In this document: piece after piece, positions 33,229 through 41,853 of the stretch
How the letters are laid out: every line of letters begins with the position of its first letter
Position numbering within the stretch: position 1 is the stretch's first letter
Assembly: GCF_013408415.1 (NCBI RefSeq)
Contig: NZ_JACCAA010000001.1
Coordinates: 3,472,001 to 3,536,000 of the forward strand
Direction: 5' to 3'
DNA from: Nocardioides daedukensis
GTDB taxonomy: Bacteria > Actinomycetota > Actinomycetes > Propionibacteriales > Nocardioidaceae
DNA length: 64,000 bases
The notes under the pieces: model-generated
What the model saw: the letters and a program-made list of their open reading frames with translations, nothing else
Told to the model about the DNA's origin: nothing
The model's database searches: none
Translations under genes and position numbers: made by a program

Positions 33229-34480
33229 GCGTCACCCCGGTGCGGGGCATCCGGTCGCGCCAGTTGTCGGGAAGCATGTGGTCCAACAGGTCGTCGACGG
33301 TGACCGCGCCCAGCAGGCGCCCGTCCTCGTCGACCACCGGAGCGGCAACCAGGTTGTACGTCGCCAGGTGGGCGGCCACCTCGTCGATGGACATGTTCGG
33401 CCGCAACGGGTCGAGGGTGGTGTCCAGTGCCGCGGCGACCAGCGTCGAGGGCGGTTCGCGCAGCAGCTTCTGGATGTGGGCGACCCCGATCAGGCGACCT
33501 GTGGGGGGCTCCAGCGGCGGGCGGCAGACATAGACCAGGGCCGCGAGCGACGTGGTCAGGTCGGGGTTACGCACGTGCGCGAGAGCATCGGCGATGGTGG
33601 CGTCGGTCGGCAGGATCACGGGCTCGACGGTCATCATCGCGCCGGCAGTCTGCTCGGCGTACGACATCAACCGCTTGACGTCCTCGGCGCCCTCGGGCTC
33701 CATCAGCTCGAGCAGCTCGGCTGCGGTCTCCGGGGCGAGGTCGGCGATCAGGTCGGCTGCGTCGTCGGGCGACATCTCCTCCAGCACGTCGGCTGCGCGC
33801 TCGCGCTCGAGGAACTGCAGGATCTCGACCTGGTCCTCCTCGGGAAGCTCCTCGAGGACGTCGGCCAGGCGCTCGTCGTCGAGCTCGGCCACGACCGCCG
33901 CACGCCGATCGGCGGGCAGGTCGTGGATCATCGTGGCCGCATCCGCGGGACGCATCTCGTTGAGCTTGGCGAGCAGCTGGGTGGCGGCCTGGGTGTCCTG
34001 CTGACGCGTGACACCGCTCACCTCCTGCCACTCCATGACGTGGGTCTGCCCACGCCGCCGGAAGCCGTGACCCGGCTCCTGGAGCGCCACCCGGCTGAGC
34101 ACCCAGTCGCGGTTGCGCGCCTGCTCCATGGCCACGTCATAGACGGTCCCGGTGATCTCGGTGCCGTCGACGCGGACCTGGCGGTCGAGCATCTCGCCGA
34201 TGACCAGGGTCTCGGTCGGTCGCTGCTCGAAGCGGCGCATGTTCAGCAGGCCCGTCGTGTAGACCTGACCTGCATCGATGTTGGTCACCCGGGTCATCGG
34301 GACGAAGATCCGGCGCCTGCCGAAGACCTCGGCCACCAGGCCGAGCACCCGGGGCTGACTGATCTCGCTGCGCACCGACACGACGAGGTCCCTGACCTTG
34401 CCGACCTGGTCGCCCTGGGGGTCGAAGATCGGCAGCCCGATCAGTCGGGCCACGAAGACGCGGGAAGGGGCAGTGCTCAC
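33221..34480 (-). CDS. PRC-barrel, MgtE N-terminal and CBS domain protein without membrane part
   Basis: 419 residues from GTG at 34480, with TACGGT eight bases before it. The N-terminal section (GLPIFDPQGDQVGKVRDLVV) looks like a PRC barrel. The middle has the MgtE N-terminal superhelix (LLAKLNEMRPADAATMIHDL, then VEILQFLERERAADVLEEM). The C-terminus is a CBS pair (VILPTDATIADALAHVR, then LLGAVTVDDLLDHML). No membrane segment follows, so it is not itself a magnesium channel. Counterpart of Rv1232c. Confidence 0.88.
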   Translation of the reverse strand: MSTAPSRVFVARLIGLPIFDPQGDQVGKVRDLVVSVRSEISQPRVLGLVAEVFGRRRIFVPMTRVTNIDAGQVYTTGLLNMRRFEQRPTETLVIGEMLDRQVRVDGTEITGTVYDVAMEQARNRDWVLSRVALQEPGHGFRRRGQTHVMEWQEVSGVTRQQDTQAATQLLAKLNEMRPADAATMIHDLPADRRAAVVAELDDERLADVLEELPEEDQVEILQFLERERAADVLEEMSPDDAADLIADLAPETAAELLELMEPEGAEDVKRLMSYAEQTAGAMMTVEPVILPTDATIADALAHVRNPDLTTSLAALVYVCRPPLEPPTGRLIGVAHIQKLLREPPSTLVAAALDTTLDPLRPNMSIDEVAAHLATYNLVAAPVVDEDGRLLGAVTVDDLLDHMLPDNWRDRMPRTGVTHG

Positions 34481-34488
34481 GAAAAGCA

Positions 34489-34494
34489 ACCGTA
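34489..34494 (-). promoter_or_regulatory. Possible -10 element TACGGT for the MgtE/CBS operon
   Basis: TACGGT on the minus strand lies eight bases before the GTG at 34480, with no ribosome-binding site between, in line with leaderless starts seen elsewhere in the window. Confidence 0.4.
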
Positions 34495-34600
34495 GCCGGT
34501 GCGGTGCTGCCTGCGTGTTAGCGTGCCGAGGTTCGCGCGGGAACTTTGCCGCGCCACGACGTACGGCCCCTCGCGGGCCGACCCGGAAAGGAACCATTCA

Positions 34601-35800
34601 ATGGGCCGACTTGCCACCACCGAGGGCCTGACCGACATCCAGGAAGAGATCCTGAAGACGGTCCGGCAGTTCGTCGAGGAGAAGATCATCCCCGTCGCCC
34701 AGGACCTGGAGCACGCGGATGAATACCCCACCGAGATCATCGAGGGTCTCAAGGAGCTGGGCATCTTCGGGCTGACGATCCCCGAGGAGTTCGGCGGCCT
34801 GGGCGAGTCCCTGCTGACCTATGCGCTCGTCGTCGAGGAGATCGCCCGCGGCTGGATGAGCGTCTCCGGTGTGATCAACACCCACTTCATCGTCGCCTAC
34901 CTGCTGATGAACCACGGCACCCAGGAGCAGAAGGAGAAGTACCTTCCGCGGATGGCCACCGGCGAGGTGCGCGGCGCGTTCTCGATGTCCGAGCCGTCCC
35001 TGGGCTCCGACGTCTCGGCGATCTCCACCAAGGCCACCAAGGCCACCGACGGCAGCTACTCGATCACCGGCCAGAAGATGTGGCTGACCAACGGTGGCAC
35101 CTCGACCCTGGTCGCAGTGCTGACCAAGACCGACGAGGGTGCCGACTCGGTCTACAAGAACATGTCCACCTTCCTGGTCGAGAAGGAAGCGGGCTTCGGC
35201 GAGACGGCTCAGGGCGTCACCGTCCCCGGCAAGCTCGAGAAGATGGGCTACAAGGGCGTCGAGACGACCGAGCTGATCCTGGACGGCCACAAGATCGCCG
35301 CGGACCAGATCCTCGGCGGCGAGCCCGGCAAGGGCTTCTTCCAGATGATGGACGGCGTCGAGGTCGGCCGGGTCAACGTTGCCGCGCGTGCCTGCGGCCT
35401 GGCTTGGCGCGGCTTCGAGCTCGGCATCGCCTATGCCCAGCAGCGCAAGACCTTCGGCAAGGTCATCGCCGAGCACCAGGCAGTGCTCTTCCGCCTCGCG
35501 GAGATGGCGACCAAGGTCGAGACCGCCCACACGATGATGGTGCGCGCCGCGCGGCTGAAGGACACCGGCCAGCGGATGGACGTCGAGGCCGGCATGGCCA
35601 AGATGGTCGCCTCCGAATATGCCAACGAGGTCGTCGAGGACTCCTTCCGCATCCACGGTGGCTACGGCTACTCCAAGGAGTACGAGATCGAGCGCCTGAT
35701 GCGCGAGGTCAAGTTCATGCTCATCGGTGAGGGCACCTCGGACATCCAGAAGATGATCATCGGGCGCAGCCTGCTCAAGGACTACAAGCTGAAGGGCTGA
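34601..35800 (+). CDS. Acyl-CoA dehydrogenase
   Basis: 399 residues with the full family layout: N-terminal helical domain, the FAD-binding FSMSEPSLGSDVSAISTKA and ITGQKMWLTNGG, and C-terminal helices with RIHGGYGYSKEYEIERLMREVKF split by the catalytic base E377 in IGEGTSDIQKM. It oxidises acyl-CoA to enoyl-CoA and passes electrons to ETF. The chain-length preference cannot be read from sequence. ATG has GAAAGGAAC upstream. It contains a 9-bp tandem repeat (AAGGCCACC twice, KATKAT). Confidence 0.94.
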   Translation: MGRLATTEGLTDIQEEILKTVRQFVEEKIIPVAQDLEHADEYPTEIIEGLKELGIFGLTIPEEFGGLGESLLTYALVVEEIARGWMSVSGVINTHFIVAYLLMNHGTQEQKEKYLPRMATGEVRGAFSMSEPSLGSDVSAISTKATKATDGSYSITGQKMWLTNGGTSTLVAVLTKTDEGADSVYKNMSTFLVEKEAGFGETAQGVTVPGKLEKMGYKGVETTELILDGHKIAADQILGGEPGKGFFQMMDGVEVGRVNVAARACGLAWRGFELGIAYAQQRKTFGKVIAEHQAVLFRLAEMATKVETAHTMMVRAARLKDTGQRMDVEAGMAKMVASEYANEVVEDSFRIHGGYGYSKEYEIERLMREVKFMLIGEGTSDIQKMIIGRSLLKDYKLKG

Positions 35801-35862
35801 GCCCACAGCGCGAAGAGGCCCGATCCCCGGTGGGGATCGGGCCTCTCGTCGTTGTGGGCTCA
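35798..35862. terminator. Large nested bidirectional terminator over two stop codons
   Basis: An inner perfect 15-bp stem (AGAGGCCCGATCCCC at 35814-35828 with its complement at 35832-35846, loop GGT) sits inside an outer perfect 10-bp pair (TGAGCCCACA at 35798-35807 and TGTGGGCTCA at 35853-35862). The outer arms begin with the stop codon of the acyl-CoA dehydrogenase and end with that of the minus-strand lipoprotein gene. Confidence 0.85.
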
Positions 35863-36600
35863 GGAGCTGGGGGTGGTCGATTCCTTGGCCGAGGGGCTGC
35901 TGGAGCTCTTCGGTGCCTTGGCCTTGGTGGCACGCCAGGACCACGACGCGAGGACGCTGTCGACCAGCTTGGTGCGTGAGGTGGCGCCGAGCTCGGGGGA
36001 GAACGAGAAGGTGATCACCGTGATCGCTCCCTTGTCGTCGATGGTGACGAGCTCCTCCAGGAAGTAGCGCACGGAGTCGACCTTCGCGGCGCCGCGATAG
36101 TGCAGCGCCTCGACCCCGTCGAGGACCACCCGGGGCTGGACATCGAGATCCGGGACGGTCTTGGCGAGCTGCGAGGCCACGGATGCCTCCAGCTCGTCCA
36201 GGGTCGAACCTGCCGGGGCCTTCTGGTGGGCCACGGTGATGTTGTCCAGGAACCCGTCATCGGCGTCGGCCTCCTCCGCGACGGAGTCGATCGAGGGGTC
36301 GGTGGCCAGCGGCGTGCCCTTCACCCAGCCCTTGGGCATCCGATAGGTGTAGCCCTTGCCCTTCACCGTCTTGCCGGTGGCAGGGCGGCCGAAGTCGGTG
36401 TCGCGCAGGGCGGTCTCGCTCGCGGACGGCTCAGCGGTGGCCGAGGGCGATGGCGAGGCCGACTTCTTCGCGTCGGGCTCGTCGTCACCGCCGCAGGCGC
36501 CCAGCAGGCTCAGGCCGAGCACTGCTGCCAGCGCAGGGGCCAACGCAGGGGCAAGGAACCTGGCCCGGGTCGGGTGGGACGGGTGCTCGGATCGCTTCAT
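35860..36600 (-). CDS. Lipoprotein, first of a tandem pair (downstream copy)
   Basis: 246 residues with a lipoprotein signal ending SLLGACGG. A Ser/Pro/Ala/Glu-rich linker (about 40-65) leads to a domain of about 150 residues (YTYRMPKGW, then LDNITVAHQKAPAGSTLDELEASV, then VLASWSWRA). It overlaps the preceding lipoprotein gene by ATGA. The two share a domain plan and the VLASWxW ending but little overall identity. The fold resembles small secreted LpqN/PsbP-like domains; function unknown. Confidence 0.8.
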   Translation of the reverse strand: MKRSEHPSHPTRARFLAPALAPALAAVLGLSLLGACGGDDEPDAKKSASPSPSATAEPSASETALRDTDFGRPATGKTVKGKGYTYRMPKGWVKGTPLATDPSIDSVAEEADADDGFLDNITVAHQKAPAGSTLDELEASVASQLAKTVPDLDVQPRVVLDGVEALHYRGAAKVDSVRYFLEELVTIDDKGAITVITFSFSPELGATSRTKLVDSVLASWSWRATKAKAPKSSSSPSAKESTTPSS

Positions 36601-37307
36601 CGATCTCCTTGGACGTCGGCGGTGTTCCACTGCCACGATGCGAGCACCTGGGTGATCAGGCCCTGACGCTCGCTCAGCGATCGTTCGGCTGAGATCGTGA
36701 AGGACAGTGCATACATGGTGCCATCGTGCAGCACGGCGTACTGGTCGAAGATGAAGTCGGCCCGGCCGGTGTTGGCCTCGGCCCTCGCGTGCGCGGCCGT
36801 CAGAGCGTCGATGCGCACCCGGTCGCCGATCACGATGTCGTCGCTGAGGTAGCCAAGATCGGCATGCGCGTTGTTCTCGTAGGCGTTGAGCGTCTTGTCC
36901 TCGAGGACCGTCACGGTGAGGTTCTCGCGCACGCCGTCGACCTCGGGGCCGGCCATCGCGGTGTCCGCGGCCATGTCCTCGCGGGCGAGGTCGGCAGAGA
37001 TGTCCGTCCAGCCCGGGGGAGCGGTCCAGGAGTAGTCGGTGCCGCTGACCTCCTTGCCCCGGATCGACGAGCCGGCCTCGGCGGCCCCTGCAGGACCGGG
37101 GTTGCTCGGGACCGACTTGTTGAGTGCGTCCAGGTCGGGCAACCAGGTGGAGGAGTCCTGCGGCTCGGAGGTCTCGCTCGACTGGTCCGGGTCCGCACTC
37201 GCACCCATGGATGCCTCGGGTTTCGACACGTCCGCCCCGCAGCCGCTCAGGGCGATCAGGGCTGCCACGAGGGCAACTGCCGATGCACGGCGCGGCGGAC
37301 GGGACAT
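36597..37307 (-). CDS. Lipoprotein, second of a tandem pair (upstream copy)
   Basis: 236 residues. Lipoprotein signal ALIALSGCGAD, Ser/Glu-rich linker, then a globular part with TDYSWTAPPGWTDIS, VRENLTVTVLEDKTLNAYE and VLASWQWN. The same order of elements as in the next gene (aromatic-Pro-Gly-Trp strand, NxTV strand, closing VLASWxW) indicates an old duplication. The two genes overlap by four bases and are probably made together as surface lipoproteins. Confidence 0.8.
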   Translation of the reverse strand: MSRPPRRASAVALVAALIALSGCGADVSKPEASMGASADPDQSSETSEPQDSSTWLPDLDALNKSVPSNPGPAGAAEAGSSIRGKEVSGTDYSWTAPPGWTDISADLAREDMAADTAMAGPEVDGVRENLTVTVLEDKTLNAYENNAHADLGYLSDDIVIGDRVRIDALTAAHARAEANTGRADFIFDQYAVLHDGTMYALSFTISAERSLSERQGLITQVLASWQWNTADVQGDR

Positions 37308-37405
37308 GCACCTCAAACTACCCCGTTCCCTGCCAACAAACCCCTTGGCCACGACACGTGGTGGTGCGATGGTGGAAGTCCGACCGACTCGAGAAGGGCG
37401 ATCAC

Positions 37406-37600
37406 ATGACCGACGCCAGTGAGGCCAACGCCGATCTGAAGGCCAAGATGCGCGAGGCACTCGACAAGAAGAACCAGGCCAGCCACCCCACCGATGCGGA
37501 TGGACATCCGACGGGCCACGAGAAGGTGCACGGGTCCGAGGTCGACGGCGGAGCCGCCCCGAAGATGCACCGCCGCAAGGCCGGCGGCGGGGGTGCCTGA
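37406..37600 (+). CDS. DUF5302 small protein
   Basis: 64 residues, highly charged, beginning MTDASEANADLKAKMREALDKKNQ and ending in KMHRRKAGGGGA. This is the pattern of the small actinobacterial DUF5302 family: an acidic helical start, a His/Gly-rich middle and a basic tail. AGAAGGG lies about eight bases upstream of the ATG. Probably largely unstructured. Function unknown. Confidence 0.75.
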   Translation: MTDASEANADLKAKMREALDKKNQASHPTDADGHPTGHEKVHGSEVDGGAAPKMHRRKAGGGGA

Positions 37601-37700
37601 GCAGCGCTGAGAGGAAAATCTCGCTGAGACGGGGTGCGGTACGGCGCCAGGGGCGTCCTAGTCTGGGTGCCCACACCCCGTCCCAGCAGAGGAGCATGTC

Positions 37701-38237
37701 GTGCAGTTCGGCCGCAGCTATGAGGAGTTCGAGGTCGGAGCGACCTACAAGCACTGGCCAGGAAAGACGGTCACCGAGTTCGACGACCACATGTTCTGCC
37801 TGCTGACCATGAACCACCACCCGCTGCACCTCGACGTCAACTACGCCGAGGAGACCACCCAGTTCGGCAAGAACGTCGTGGTCGGCAACTACGTCTACTC
37901 GATCCTGCTGGGCATGTCCGTGCCGGACATCTCGGGCAAGGCGATCGCCAACCTCGAGATCGAGTCGCTGCGCCACGTCGCGCCGACCTTCCACGGCGAC
38001 ACCCTCTATGGCGAGACCAAGGTCCTCGACAAGTGGGAGTCGAAGTCGAAGGACGACCGCGGCGTCGTCTACGTCGAGACGATCGGCTACAACCAGGACG
38101 GCAAGATCGTGTGCATCTTCCGTCGCAAGGTGATGGTCCCCAAGGACAACTACCTCACCTCGCGAGGTGGCGAGCAGCCCGGCCGCCCGGTGCCGCAGCC
38201 GGACAAGAACTGGCCCGGCGAGCAGAAGGCCGACTGA
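37701..38237 (+). CDS. MaoC-like hydratase/dehydratase
   Basis: 178 residues with a single hot-dog fold. The hydratase-2 motif region is TVTEFDDHMFCLLTMNHHPLHLDVNYA, with the Asp and His of the active site, and VVVGNYVYSILLGM follows. It is similar in length and sequence to beta-methylmalyl-CoA/mesaconyl-CoA type dehydratases rather than to the R-specific enoyl-CoA hydratases of fatty-acid synthesis. GTG start with GAGGAG upstream. The true substrate is unknown. Confidence 0.87.
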   Translation: MQFGRSYEEFEVGATYKHWPGKTVTEFDDHMFCLLTMNHHPLHLDVNYAEETTQFGKNVVVGNYVYSILLGMSVPDISGKAIANLEIESLRHVAPTFHGDTLYGETKVLDKWESKSKDDRGVVYVETIGYNQDGKIVCIFRRKVMVPKDNYLTSRGGEQPGRPVPQPDKNWPGEQKAD

Positions 38238-38275
38238 GCAGACGCTGGCTGATCTCACGCCGACTGATCAGACGC
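38229..38275 (+). repeat. Duplicated end of the MaoC-like gene
   Basis: GCCGACTGAGCAGACGC at 38229-38245, which holds the stop codon, recurs at 38259-38275 as GCCGACTGATCAGACGC, with 16 of 17 bases identical and a period of 30. Confidence 0.85.
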
Positions 38276-38323
38276 CGAGCCGTCACTTGTTCACCGTTCG
38301 ACTGGTGAACAAGTGACGGCTCG
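38276..38323. terminator. 20-bp perfect stem between convergent genes
   Basis: Bases 38276-38295 and 38304-38323 pair perfectly around the loop GTTCGACT; the arm reads CGAGCCGTCACTTGTTCACC. It separates the MaoC-like gene from the convergent transporter gene and should act in both directions. Confidence 0.8.
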
Positions 38324-38329
38324 TTGCGT

Positions 38330-39517
38330 TCAGCGCTCGACCACGTCCGGCTCGTTGACCGGGGCGAAGTGCTTGGCCAGCGGCCAGATGGCCAGGATCA
38401 GCACCATCGGCACGGCGAAGCCGAGCCGCAGCGAGTCCGCCCCGACCAGCCCGGTCAGTACGGCGCCGAGCAGCGCGCCGACATAGTTGAACTGGTTGAA
38501 CCGGCCGATCACGACGTCGACCCGCGCCTGGCGGAGCTCCTCGGGCACCTCGGGGCCGCCCGCGATCCGTGCCGCTGCGGAATAGCTCAGTGGTGCGATC
38601 ACCGCGACTCCGAGGCCGAGCAGGGTGAACCCCACGACGGCGATCTGCCAGGCCGGCGCGGCGACCACGACGACCAGCGCGAAGGCGGCCAGCACCCCGC
38701 CGGCCCGCAGCACGGCCACGGGGCCGAACCGGGTGACGAGTGCGTCGCCGCCCAGGCGCATCAACAAGGTGGCCAGCAGGTAGGGGAACGTGGCGAGGGC
38801 GACGAGTCGCTCCGGCGTGGCGAACGTGGTGTCCAGGTAGGTCGGTCCCCAGGCGGTCGCGGCCGTGTCGACCATGTAGAAGAGCACCATGCCCAGGCCG
38901 ACCAGGACGATCGGTCGCCAGAGGACCTCGACCGCCGGGCCGTGCGCGGTCGGGTCCGTGGCCCGGGGCAGGAACGGCCCGAAGGCGACGATCAGGGGGA
39001 TGACGGCAGCGGCGACGACGGGGTAGAGCCCGGTCGCGGCGAGGGTGATCCCGGCCCCGATCAGCCCGCCCAGGGTCCAGGCGCCGTGGAACGAGGGCAG
39101 GATCGTGCGCGCATAGACGCGCTCGACGGCGACGGCCTGCATGTTGCTCGCGGCATCGACGAGTCCTAGGCCGACGCCGTACACCGCCAGGCCGGCGACG
39201 AATCCCGCGAAGCTGGGCGCCGCGGCGACCAGGGCAGCGCCCAGTGCGATCACGACGAGGCCGCCGCGCAGCACCGTCCCGCTGGGGATCCGCTTGGCCA
39301 GGGACTCGGCAAGCACCGAACCGACCCCGGCCAGCAGCACCATCATCAGCAGCAGCCCGGACAGGGCGGCCTCGCCGATGTCCCACTTGTCCTTCAGCGC
39401 GGGCAGTCGGGTGGTCAGGCTGATGAAGAGCAGCCCCTGGGCCAGGAACGCGCCGGCGACGGCGGCGCGCGCACCGACCGCAGCGGATGCCGCGGACGTC
39501 GGCGGAGCAGGGAGCAC
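38330..39517 (-). CDS. MFS transporter (YbjJ-like)
   Basis: 395 residues with about 12 membrane helices, typical of the major facilitator superfamily. FISLTTRLPALKDKWDIGEAALSGLLL opens the protein as in YbjJ-type members, and the loop after the second helix is short (ESLAKRIPSG). The substrate cannot be inferred. It begins at GTG at 39517, divergent from a phosphatase gene; an imperfect inverted repeat lies between them. Confidence 0.85.
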   Translation of the reverse strand: MLPAPPTSAASAAVGARAAVAGAFLAQGLLFISLTTRLPALKDKWDIGEAALSGLLLMMVLLAGVGSVLAESLAKRIPSGTVLRGGLVVIALGAALVAAAPSFAGFVAGLAVYGVGLGLVDAASNMQAVAVERVYARTILPSFHGAWTLGGLIGAGITLAATGLYPVVAAAVIPLIVAFGPFLPRATDPTAHGPAVEVLWRPIVLVGLGMVLFYMVDTAATAWGPTYLDTTFATPERLVALATFPYLLATLLMRLGGDALVTRFGPVAVLRAGGVLAAFALVVVVAAPAWQIAVVGFTLLGLGVAVIAPLSYSAAARIAGGPEVPEELRQARVDVVIGRFNQFNYVGALLGAVLTGLVGADSLRLGFAVPMVLILAIWPLAKHFAPVNEPDVVER

Positions 39518-39574
39518 CCGGGGAGCATGGCACAGCTGGGCGTCGGTGGTGCATGGTTCGGCCCAAGCTCGTCC

Positions 39575-39598
39575 GGCAGCGGCGGGGCCGCCTCTGCC
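39575..39598. repeat. Imperfect inverted repeat between divergent genes
   Basis: GGCAGCGGCGG at 39575-39585 and CCGCCTCTGCC at 39588-39598 are complementary at 10 of 11 positions. It lies 12 bases before the phosphatase start and could be an operator for either gene. Confidence 0.4.
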
Positions 39599-39609
39599 AT
39601 GCTGGCGCC

Positions 39610-40170
39610 ATGACGCATGAGCTGTGGCTGGTCCGGCATGGCGAGACTGAGTGGAGCCGCGACGGCAAGCACACCTCGGTCACCGACCTGCCGCTCACCG
39701 AGAACGGGACCGAGGTGGCGCGGTCGCTGGCCGAGAAGCTCGGCGGCATCGACTTCGACCTGGTGCTGAGCAGCCCGCGGATCCGGGCCCGGCACACCGC
39801 GGAGCTGGCGGGCTTCGGCGATGCCGAGATCGACGACGACCTGGTCGAGTGGGCCTATGGCGACTATGAGGGGATCACCACCAAGGAGATCCGTCGCACC
39901 GTGCCCGGTTGGACCGTCTGGACGCACCCCTCCCCGGGCGGGGAGAGCGAGGCGGAGGTGGCCACCAGGCTCGATCGCGTGGTCGCTCGCGCGCTGGCCA
40001 CTCCGGGCCGGACCCTGGCCTTCGCGCACGGCCACTCGTTGCCGGCGCTGGCTGCACGCTGGCTCGGGCTGCCCGCCTCCGCTGGTCGGATGTTCCGCCT
40101 CGACACGGCCACGATCTCCGTGCTGGGACACCACCGCGAGACCCCGGTGATCCTGCGGTGGAACGCTTGA
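39610..40170 (+). CDS. Histidine phosphatase family protein
   Basis: 186 residues starting ELWLVRHGETEW, where RHG carries the phospho-accepting His (about residue 9). Other catalytic parts are SSPRIRARHTAE and FAHGHSLPALAARW, with the second His. This is the short branch of the phosphoglycerate-mutase-like superfamily, often acting on small phosphate esters. The substrate is unknown. It is followed by a DUF6758 gene after 24 bases. Confidence 0.9.
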   Translation: MTHELWLVRHGETEWSRDGKHTSVTDLPLTENGTEVARSLAEKLGGIDFDLVLSSPRIRARHTAELAGFGDAEIDDDLVEWAYGDYEGITTKEIRRTVPGWTVWTHPSPGGESEAEVATRLDRVVARALATPGRTLAFAHGHSLPALAARWLGLPASAGRMFRLDTATISVLGHHRETPVILRWNA

Positions 40171-40194
40171 CGGCTGCCTGATCCCTGGCCCACG

Positions 40195-40836
40195 GTGGGA
40201 GGCGTGCACCTGTCGGCGACGTGTCCTCGGTGCCCGGCGCCGACGATCCCGGCCGCCGGTTCGCCGTCCTGCCCGACCCATGGCGAGGTGGCGCCGCTGT
40301 GGAGGCCACGCGTTGCGTCGTACGACGCACTGGCCGAGCACCTCGCCCATGCCGACGGCTTCCCGACCTATCTGCCCTGGCCGATGGCCGCCGACTGGCG
40401 GGTGACGGACTTCGGGGTGGTGCGCGGGAGCAACGGTCCGCGGGCGACGATGAGCGCCGTCGCAGGCTGGACCGATGCCGACGGCCCCGTCGAGCTGCTG
40501 GTGGTCAGCGAGGAGGCGGGCACCGGCCTGGGAGCCCGCGTGGCGCGCACCGTGCACTCGGATCCCGGCTCCACGATCCAGGCCGATCGGCCCGCGGTGC
40601 GGATCAGGCTGGACTCGCAGCAGGTCCCGCTCTGGGCGATCCCGACCGACGACGCACACGAGGCGATGGAGACGTCGGTGCTTGCAGGGGAGGCTCATGG
40701 ACGGTGGCTCTGGTTGGTGGTCCGACCGGCCTCGGCGGTGATGGTGCTGCACAAGGACTGGTTGCTCGCCGACGTCTCCGGGATCGGGGCACCGCTGCTG
40801 GAGCTGGCCTTCGGAGGCCCAGCCCCGCACTGGTGA
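40195..40836 (+). CDS. DUF6758 protein with zinc-finger-like start
   Basis: 213 residues from GTG at 40195; GTG at 40204 is also possible. CPRC and a later CPTH form a probable zinc site in the first 30 residues. The rest matches the actinobacterial DUF6758 pattern: YLPWPMAADWRVTDFGVV, then LLVVSEEAGTGLGARVA, and a C-terminal LWLVVRPASAVMVLHKDWLLADVS. Homologues typically lie next to a PHP-domain gene, as here. Function unknown. Confidence 0.8.
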   Translation: MGGVHLSATCPRCPAPTIPAAGSPSCPTHGEVAPLWRPRVASYDALAEHLAHADGFPTYLPWPMAADWRVTDFGVVRGSNGPRATMSAVAGWTDADGPVELLVVSEEAGTGLGARVARTVHSDPGSTIQADRPAVRIRLDSQQVPLWAIPTDDAHEAMETSVLAGEAHGRWLWLVVRPASAVMVLHKDWLLADVSGIGAPLLELAFGGPAPHW

Positions 40837-40894
40837 GCGACCCTGCTGAGGCAGGAGGGCCACGCCATCACCGGAGTCGCTGCGCCCCCTCCAT

Positions 40895-40900
40895 TACGCT
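40895..40900 (+). promoter_or_regulatory. -10 element TACGCT of leaderless PHP gene
   Basis: TACGCT, six bases, then GTG at 40907. No ribosome-binding site fits between. Confidence 0.55.
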
Positions 40901-40906
40901 GCCCGT

Positions 40907-41785
40907 GTGCGCATCGATCTCCACACCCACTCCCGCGCCAGCGATGGCACCGACACGCCTGGTGACCTGGTGCGGGCCGCAGTCCGGTCGGGCCTCGACG
41001 TGGTGGCACTCACCGACCACGACACCCACGACGGGTGGGCCGAGGCGGCGCAGGCGGCAGCGGAGACCGGCATCACCCTGGTGCGGGGCATGGAGATCAG
41101 CACCCGGCACAACGGCAAGAGCGTGCACCTGTTGGGCTATCTGCCCGACCCCGACCACCCACCCCTGGTCGCCGCGCTCACCGGCATCCTCGACGGGCGC
41201 AACGCGCGCCTGCCGGCCATCCTGGCCCGCCTGGTCGAGCTCGGCATCGAGATCGAGGAGGCGGAGGTCCACGCCCTGGCCGGTGACCCGGCTGCGACCG
41301 GGCGCCCGCACATCGCCGACGTACTGGTCGAGCGCGGGATCGTGGTGGACCGCACCCAGGCGTTCAACGAGTTCCTCAGCCCCGGCCGGCCCGCCTATGT
41401 GACCCGGACGGCCGCCGATCTTCGCGAGATGATCGGGATCGTGGCGGACGCCGGCGGGGTCACCGTGATCGCGCACCCGTGGGGACGGACCGATCCGGCG
41501 GGGATGGGCGAGCCCGTACTTGCCGACCTGCGCGATGCCGGCCTGTCCGGGATCGAGGTCGATCACCAGGACCACTCGCCGCAGGCCCGGGCGGATCTCA
41601 CTGCGATTGCCGACAACCTGGGCCTGGTCCGGACCGGCTCGAGCGACTATCACGGCCTCGGGAAGACCAACCACGACCTCGGCTGCAACACCACCGACCC
41701 CGAGCAGTTCGAGCGGTTGATCGGATTGGCCGAGGGTGCTGCCGCGGCGTCGGGTCGAGTGACACCCGGTGTGCTGCGTCCCTGA
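40907..41785 (+). CDS. PHP-domain phosphoesterase
   Basis: 292 residues. All PHP metal motifs are present: DLHTHSRASDGTDTP, LTDHDT, GMEIS, GRPHIA, IAHPWG and GSSDYHG. This set matches nucleoside 3',5'-bisphosphate phosphatases and related 5'-3' RNA-trimming enzymes (the YciV/RNase AM group). The insertion at about 75-145 is typical of that branch. Leaderless GTG start. Confidence 0.9.
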   Translation: MRIDLHTHSRASDGTDTPGDLVRAAVRSGLDVVALTDHDTHDGWAEAAQAAAETGITLVRGMEISTRHNGKSVHLLGYLPDPDHPPLVAALTGILDGRNARLPAILARLVELGIEIEEAEVHALAGDPAATGRPHIADVLVERGIVVDRTQAFNEFLSPGRPAYVTRTAADLREMIGIVADAGGVTVIAHPWGRTDPAGMGEPVLADLRDAGLSGIEVDHQDHSPQARADLTAIADNLGLVRTGSSDYHGLGKTNHDLGCNTTDPEQFERLIGLAEGAAAASGRVTPGVLRP

Positions 41786-41853
41786 ACGACACGTTTGTCC
41801 CGCCATGACCGTGCCGTCCCACCGGGCCACCTGATCGGGCATGATGGACCCCG

